The notes under the pieces: generated by a model | Told to the model about the DNA's origin: nothing | Database searches by the model: none | What the model saw: the letters and a program-made list of their open reading frames with translations, nothing else | Position numbers and translations under genes: made by a program | NCBI GenBank assembly: GCA_002428995.1 | Contig: DIYJ01000014.1 | Coordinates: forward strand, 70,467 to 134,466 | Source of the DNA: Flavobacteriales bacterium UBA6057 | Lineage (GTDB): Bacteria; Bacteroidota; Bacteroidia; Flavobacteriales_G; Salibacteraceae | Direction of reading: 5' to 3' | DNA length: 64,000 nucleotides | Shown here: in pieces, positions 44,301 through 53,300 of the stretch | Numbering within the stretch: the first letter of the stretch is position 1 | Layout: each line of letters opens with the position of its first letter

Positions 44301-47300
44301 AACGACACGACCATCTATCTCGGTGGAAGTGGGACGATTTCGGTAACTGCTGCTGAGATCAACAATGGCTCTTACGATTCCTGTGGCATCGCTTCGGTGG
44401 TGTTGGATTCTACTGACTTTGATTGCAGCGAGACTGGTATAAACGTAGTGACGCTCACTGTTACGGATAACAACGGAAATGCGAGTACCGGCACAGCGAA
44501 TGTTACCGTGCTGGACACGACTTCACCGGCAGCGGTGGCGGCAGATACAACGATCTACCTCGATGCCAATGGCGATGCTTCCGTGACTGCCGCGCAGATT
44601 GGCTACGGAAGCTCTGACAACTGCTCCATCGTTTCACTCAGCCTCAACGACTCCACTTTCGATTGCTCCGATGCGGGATCGATTGTGAATATTACGCTAA
44701 CAGTTGTAGATGCTTCTGGGAATTCTTCCACGGATGTATCAGCAGTAACAGTAAACGATTCTACTTCACCATCAGCAGTAGCAGCGGACACCACGATCTA
44801 CCTGGACGCCAATGGTGACGCTTCCCTGACGGCTGCTCAGATTGGCTACGCCAGTTCTGATAACTGTTCCGTAGCATCCATGACGATCAGCCAGACCGAC
44901 TTCGACTGCTCCAATGTTGGATCGGTTGTAAGCGTGCTATTGACGGTCACCGACCCTTCTGGAAATCAGGATACGGCTTCTGCTTCTGTGACGGTATTGG
45001 ATACCGTTTCGCCCACAGTGATCACCAACGATACAACGATCTACCTCAATGGATTGGGAAGCATTTCGGTAACGGCTTCCGAGATCAATGACGGGTCCTA
45101 CGATTCTTGTGGCATCGCTTCGATGGTACTGGATTCTACTGACTTCGATTGCAGCGAAACCGGGGTAAACGTGGTGACGCTTACGGTCACGGACAACAAC
45201 GGGAATGTCAGCACGGGAACCGCCAACGTTACGGTCCTCGACACGACTTCGCCCGCTGCGATGGCAGCAGACACAACGCTTTACCTGGACGGAACTGGTG
45301 CTGCCTCCGTGACGGCCGCTCAACTTGGATACGCGAGTGATGACAACTGCTCCATCGTTTCACTCAGCCTCAACGACTCCAACTTCGATTGCTCTGATGC
45401 AGGATCGATTGTGAATGTGACCTTGACAGTAGTGGATGCTTCAGGGAATTCTTCCACGGATGTTTCAGCAATTACAGTCAATGATTCCACTGCACCATCA
45501 GCAGTAGCCGCAGACACAACCATTTATCTGGATGCCAACGGAGATGCTTCCCTGACGGCCGCTCAACTTGGATATGCGAGCTCCGATAACTGTTCCGTAG
45601 CATCCATGACGATCAGCCAGACCGACTTCGACTGCTCGGATGTTGGATCGGCTGTAAGTGTGCTGTTGACGGTCACCGATCCTTCGGGAAATCAGGATAC
45701 GGCTTCTGCTTCCGTGGCGGTATTGGACACTGTATCTCCAACGGTGATCACCAACGACACAACCATCTACCTCGGTGGAAGTGGGACGATTTCGGTAACT
45801 GCTGCTGAGATCAACAATGGCTCTTACGATTCCTGTGGCATCGCTTCGATGGTACTGGACTCAACAACTTTTGATTGCAGCGAAACCGGAGTAAACGTGG
45901 TGACGCTTACAGTCACAGACAACAACGGGAATATCAGCACTGGCACTGCAAACATTACGGTCCTCGACACGACTGCGCCCGCTGCAATGGCGGTCGACAC
46001 AACACTTTACCTGGACGGAACTGGTGCTGCCTCCGTGACGGCCGCGCAGATTGGATACGCGAGTGATGACAACTGCTCCATCGTTTCACTCAGCCTCAAC
46101 GACTCCACCTTCGATTGCTCTGATGCAGGATCGATTGTGAATGTGACCTTGACAGTAGTGGATGCTTCAGGGAATTCTTCCACGGATGTTTCTGCGATCA
46201 CGGTCAGTGATTCTACATCGCCAGCAGCCGTGGCTGTAGACACAACGATCTACCTCGATGCCAACGGTGATGCTGCCTTGACGGCTGCGCAGATTGGCTA
46301 CGCCAGCTCTGACAACTGCGCCATCGTATCGCTGAGTCTGGACGATTCAACCTTCAACTGCTCGGATGCCGGATCCACTGTGAATGTGATTCTGACGGTC
46401 GTTGACCCTTCAGGGAATCAGGACACAGCAGTGGCGGCCGTCACGGTTTTAGATACTGTTTCGCCTGTGGTGGTCACCAACGACACAACCATCTACCTCA
46501 ACGGATCGGGCACCATCTCGGTGACCGCTGCTGAGATCAACAATGGCTCTTACGATTCCTGTGGCATTGCTTCTATGGTGCTGGACTCCACCAACTTCGA
46601 TTGCAGCGAAACAGGAGTGAACGTTGTGACACTCACAGTCACTGACAACAACGGGAATGTCAGCACGGGAACCGCCAATGTTACGGTCCTCGACACGACT
46701 TCGCCCGCTGCAATGGCGGCAGACACAACGATATACCTCGATGCCAATGGTGATGCTTCCGTGACGGCTGCGCAGATCGGATACGCGAGTGCTGACAACT
46801 GTTCCATTGTTTCCCTCAGTCTCAACGATTCCATCTTTGATTGCCCTGATGCTGGGTCAACCGTAAATGTGACCTTGACAGTGGTGGATGCCTCCGGTAA
46901 TTCTTCCACGGATGTTTCTGCAATCACCGTAAATGATTCCACTGCACCATCAGCAGTAGCCGCAGACACAACCATTTATCTGGATGCTAACGGAGACGTT
47001 TCCCTGACGGCCGCTCAACTTGGATACGCGAGCTCCGATAACTGTTCCGTAGCATCCATGACGATCAGCCAAACTGACTTCGATTGCTCGGATGTGGGGT
47101 CGGCTGTAAGTGTGCTGTTGACGGTCACCGATCCTTCAGGAAATCAGGATACAGCCTCTGCTTCTGTGACGGTATTGAACACCGTTTCACCCACGGTGAT
47201 CACCAACGACACGACCATCTACCTCAACGGATCGGGCACCATTTCCATCACCGCAGCGGAAATCAATGATGGATCCTACGACTCTTGTGGCATTGCTTCC

Positions 47301-50300
47301 ATGGTGCTGGATTCTACTGACTTTGATTGCGGTGAAACCGGAGTGAATGTGGTGACGCTGACGGTAACCGACAACAACGGGAATGTGAGCACGGGCACAG
47401 CCAATGTCACCGTGGTGGATACCACTTCACCAGCAGCCGTTGCTGCGGATACCACGATCTACCTCGATGCCAATGGAAATGCTGCGGTGACAGCCGCACA
47501 GATCGGTTATGCAAGCTCGGATAATTGTTCCATTGTCTCTCTGAGTCTCAATGACTCCACCTTTGATTGCTCCGATGTTGGGTCTGCGGTGAATCTTACG
47601 CTGACCGTGGTGGACGCTTCGGGCAATGCCTCTACAGATATGGCTTCCATAACCATACTGGATACCATCGCTCCTACCACCATCGCCCAGGACATTACGG
47701 CTTACCTGGATAACAGCGGCTCGGTGACGATCACAACCGCCCAAATTGACAATGGCTCTTACGATTCCTGTGGCATTCAGTCCCTTGCACTGGACACTTC
47801 CACTTTTGATTGTGCAGCGATCGGAATTTTGCAGACGGTGGTGCTAACAGCTACCGATGTGAACGGGAACAGCTCGAGTGATCAGGCGCAGGTAACTGTG
47901 CTGGATACTACGTCTCCGGAAGCCATTGTGCGCAACATCTCCATTTTCCTGGACGCCAGCGGCATGGCTCAGATAGCGGCTGACACACTGGACAGCGCCT
48001 CTGCGGACAACTGCCAGATCGATTCCATTGCCATCAGTCAAACGGACTTTGGTTGCAATGAGGCCGGAACCATCGTGCCCGTCACCTTCTACGCCTTTGA
48101 TGCCTCTGGAAATGTGGATTCCGCTGTTGCTCAAGTGACTGTTTCGGATACCGTCAGTCCAGTCGTTCAAACGCAGAACCTTACGGTATACCTTGACTCT
48201 TTGGGAGCGGCCAGTATTACAGCCGTGCAGGTTGACAACGGCTCTTACGACTCGTGTGGGGTTGCCAGTCTCAGTCTTGACCAAAGCAGCTTCGATTGTT
48301 CTCACGTAGGCAACAACACGGTTACGCTTACTGTGACGGATGTGAATGGAAACACAGCCACAGACACAGCAATTATCACCGTAATTGACACCATTGCTCC
48401 GACCATTCTGAGCCAGGACATTACCGTTGCTCTGGACAGCTTTGGCGCTGCTTCCATCACCGCAGCGATGATCAGCTCGGGAACCTGGGACAGTTGTGGC
48501 ATCGCTTCCATTGACATCGATTCATCGAGCTTCAGCTGCGATGCTGCCGGAGACACCATTCCGGTGGTGATCACGGCAACGGATGTGAATGGAAATGTGG
48601 CTACCGACAGTGCTTTGGTAACCATCATAGATACCATCGCTCCGTTAGTGGTGACACGTAATCTCACCGTTGCGCTGGACTCTCAGGGACTGGCTGTAGT
48701 AGATCCAAATGCGGTGGACAGCGCCTCCACGGATGCATGTGGAATTGCCTCGCTGGTTCTGAGCACGGACAGCTTCAACTGCGGCCACATAGGCGCCCCG
48801 GTGTCGATAACACTGACGGTCACAGATTCCAATGGCAACAGCAGTTCTGGATCAGCATCGATCACTGTCATTGACACCATTGCTCCAGAAGTCATCACTC
48901 AAGATCTGACCGTTTACCTGGACGCCTCAGGTGCTGCAAGCATTACGACCGGAGAGATCGACAACGGTTCTTCGGATGCATGCGGCATTGCATCCTACGC
49001 GCTGGACATATCTGCGTTTAACTGCTCAGATGCGGGTGACACTGTAACCGTTGAGTTGACGGTAACAGACGTCAATGGAAACCAAAACAGCGACACCGCG
49101 CTGGTCAGTGTTTTGGACACGCTTCCGCCCACTGTTTTGACTCAAAACATTGATGTCTATCTGGATTCTCTGGGAAGCGCGAGCATCACGGTTGCTCAGG
49201 TGAACAATGGCTCCACCGACAACTGCACCATCGACACACTCTTCCTTGATATGGATGAGTTTTCATGCGCTGAGGTAGGTTCGAATACGGTACAATTGAC
49301 GGTTGTTGACATTTTTGGAAACAGTGCTTCTGCCAACGCAACGGTGACGGTGTTCGACACCATCGCTCCGGTGGTCTTAGTGGAAGCAGATACAGCTTAC
49401 CTGGACGCGAATGGAATGCTGACACTAACCGCTGCTCAATTCGATCAGGGCACGTGGGACAGTTGTGGTGTAGCAGGCACTGTTATCGACACCTCCGCCT
49501 TCGATTGCGCAGCGGCTGATTCCACCTATACGATTGTGTTCACAGCAACGGATGTGAATGGAAATTCAGCAAGTACTTCCACCACCATCACTGTTCTGGA
49601 TACACTGCCTCCATCCGCTAATGCTCAGGACATTACGGTTTACCTGGATGCATCAGGATCAGCAACCATTCTTCCAGCGCAGGTGGACAATGGCTCTGCG
49701 GACAACTGTTCCATCGATTCGCTGGCACTTTCCCTCAGCAGTTTCTCTTGCTCGAATACAGACACTGCGGTATCCGTTCTGCTCTATGTGTTTGACCCAA
49801 GTGGAAACACAGACACTGCCGAGGCATTCGTGACCGTCATCGATTCCATTGCTCCCACGGTCGTTACGCAGAACATAGATGTATACCTCGATCCTTTTGG
49901 TGAAGCCACCTTGCTCCCGCAAATGGTCGACAACGGGTCGTTTGATGTGTGTGGCATTGATACCATGTTTGTGGACAGTTCTAACCTGACGTGCGCCAAT
50001 CTTGGTATTCCACTCACTGTAACCCTCACAGTAGTCGATTCAAGCGGCAACAGCAGTTCGGAGACGGCCATCATCAATACGCTGGACACAGTGCCACCCG
50101 AGGCGGTAGCCCAGAACCTGACGGTTTACCTTGATTCAAATGGCAGTGCTACCATCACTGCTGACTCTGTGGATGGCGGAACAAGCGGGCTCTGCTCCAT
50201 CGATTCCATCGGAATTTCCATCTCCAGCTTCGACTGCAACGATGCCGGAGATACGGTCTCCATTGTGTTCTCTGCGTTCGACCAGAGCATGAATCAGGAT

Positions 50301-53300
50301 ACTGCCCATGCAGATATTTATGTGCTGGATACGATTGGGCCTGAAGTGCTGCCCTTCGCAAGCCTGGATGTATACCTCGATGCCACGGGTTCGGCTTCCA
50401 TTACACCGCAGATGGCGGATAGCGCGAGCAATGATGCATGTGGGATCGACTCTCTCTGGTTAGACACGGCTTCTTTCGGCTGCGAAAATCTTGGAACACC
50501 CGTCATCGCAACGCTTTCAGCAAGAGACGTGAATGGAAATACATGGAGCGCTACCACCACTGTTCATGTTCTGGACACCGTGGCTCCTGATGTGCAGGTA
50601 TTCAATCAGGTGATGCTTGGATTGGATTCAGCTGGAAACGCCACCCTAACCGTTGCGATGGTAGACAGTGCGAGTTCTGATGCATGTGGCATCCAGAGCT
50701 TGGTGCTTGACACTTCTTCGTTTACCTGTGCGAGCGCTGGCGACACCATTCCTGTGACACTCACGGCAACAGATTCCAGCGGAAACACCAGCAGTGCTGC
50801 TACTTCGGTGATCATTCTGGACACCATCGCACCGGCAGTCTTCACGCAGGACATTACCGTAGCGCTCGATTCCATGGGAGCCGCCACGATTGTTGCTGCT
50901 CAGATCGACAGTGGGTCATCCGATGCGTGTGGCATTCTCTCTTATGCACTCGATATTGACAACTTCTCATGCCTCGAAGCAGGCACCAGTGTAGATGTTG
51001 TGCTAACGGTCACAGATGTGAACGGAAACAGCGCGTCAGACACGGCTATGGTTACGATCATTGACACCATCGCACCGATCGTACTGACTCAGAACATCAC
51101 CATTGCACTGGATGCGTCAGGACTTGCATCCATCACGGCTGATTCCATCAACAATGGTACATCCGATGCATGCGGCATCGCCTCCCTGAGCATTGATTCG
51201 AGCAATTTCAGCTGCGAGAACCTGTTCAACCCGGTGACGGTTACTTTGACCGCAACGGACTCCAACGGGAATGTGGATTCCAATACAGCAATAGTCACGG
51301 TCATTGATGACTTGGCACCGCAGGTGGTCACTCAGGATTTGACAGTTTACCTTGATTCCAGTGGAAATGCGAGCATTCTACCCGACAGCGTTGACAATGG
51401 CTCCAGCGACAACTGTGACATTGAATCCATGAGCCTGGACATCTCCGCTTTCTCTTGCAACGACATCGCGAACAACCCCGTTGAGGTGATTTTGACCGTC
51501 AGCGATACCAGTGGCAACAGCGACACCGCCAGTTCGCAGATCACTGTTTTGGACACCATTGCTCCGGAGGTGATCACCCAGGATCTGACAGTATACCTCG
51601 ATGCCAACGGAACGGCTTCCATCACCGCAAACGATGTGGACAATGGCTCCAATGATGCCTGTGGCATTGCCACCTTGAGCATTGATTCCTCCACGTTTAA
51701 CTGCTCCAACCTGGACGCTACGGTAACCGTGACGCTCACTGCAACGGACCAGAACGGAAACAGCAACAGCGATACGGCCATCGTCACCATCCTGGATACC
51801 ATCAGCCCGCAAGCGGTGGCGCAGAACATTACCATTCAACTGGATTCCTTTGGATTGGCGGTGATCGATGCAGACTCGATCAACAATGGCTCTTCGGATA
51901 ATTGCAGCATCGACAGCATCGCGATCAGCGTGGATAGCTTCACCTGCGCGGATGTGAGTGCACCGGTTCAGGTAACCCTGACAGTGATGGATCAAAGCGG
52001 CAACAGCGATGACGCCACAGCATTTGTGACGGTGGAAGATATGATCGCTCCGGTGGTGCACATGCAGAACGACACTGTCTACCTGGACGTGAACGGACAG
52101 ATCAGCATTCAGCCGAGCAACGTAGACAGCGGATCGTGGGATAGCTGCGGAATTGCGAGCTACACACTGGATACAAGCAACTTCGATTGTGGCAACCTCT
52201 TCAACCCGGTGACAGTGACTATGACCGTCATGGATGTGAACGGAAACAGCAACTCGGGATCTTCCACAGTGGTGGTGGAAGACACACTGGCGCCCAATAC
52301 CATCGCTCAAGACCTTACCATCCAACTGGATTCCTTCGGGTTAGCGGTAATCACAGCTGATTCTGTGGATAACGGAAGCGATGATAACTGTTCGATCGCT
52401 TCTCTGACGCTCGACATTGATTCCTTCGATTGTGGAGATGTTGGAACTCCGGTTACCGTAAATCTGGTAACGACTGATCAGAGCGGAAACACCGATACAG
52501 CACAGGCTACGATTACAGTAGAAGATCTCATCGCACCTCAGGTTATCACCCAGGACATTACAGTTTACCTTGACGCCTCGGGATCTGCCATCATTGCGCC
52601 TGACAGCATTGACAATGGAAGCTGGGACAGCTGTGGCATCGCGCTGCTCGAGCTGGACAGCTTTGAGTACAGTTGCGCCAACCTGAATGCTCCGCTCACA
52701 GTCACCCTCAAAGCAACGGATGTAAACGGCAATAGCGATTCTACAACGGCCATCGTTACCGTGCTCGACACCCTGGCGCCAACCGTCCTGGCTACACCAG
52801 ACACCTTCTACCTCGACACAAATGGCGGCTACACTGTGAACTACCAACTCGTAGATGCGGGATCTTTCGACAATTGCGCCATCGAGACCATGTACCTCTC
52901 TGACAGCACCTTCGATTGCACGGTGGCGGATTCCACATTCGATGTTTGGCTGGTGGCGATCGACTCTTCGGGAAATGATGATTCCGTTCAGGTAGCACTC
53001 ACCTTCCTGGACACCTTGCTCCCGGAAATTGTATGTCCTGATGATATTCTGGTGGACAACGATCCCGGGCAGTGCGGTGCAGTGGTCAACTTCAACCTGC
53101 CGCAAGCAACTGACAACTGTAGCATTGATTCTACGGTTCAGATAGACACCACAGGGCTTGTTTCGGGTAGCACCTTCCCAGTCGGTATTACCACCTTGAC
53201 CTTTGTGGCCTACGATCCATCGGGCAACACGGATACGTGCTCGTTCAGCATTGAAGTGCAGGATGTAGAAGATCCGGTGATCAGCTGCCCATCCGACACC

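Noticed and set aside
41616..47660. Regular repeats that could be mistaken for a CRISPR array or minisatellite
   Set aside because: Units are 240-243 bp, in frame throughout, with protein-level conservation and no spacers; they encode HYR-like domains.
51378..53105. Long open frames on the minus strand within the giant adhesin gene
   Set aside because: They are antisense by-products of the biased codon use in the repeats; no signal peptide, domain or start context.
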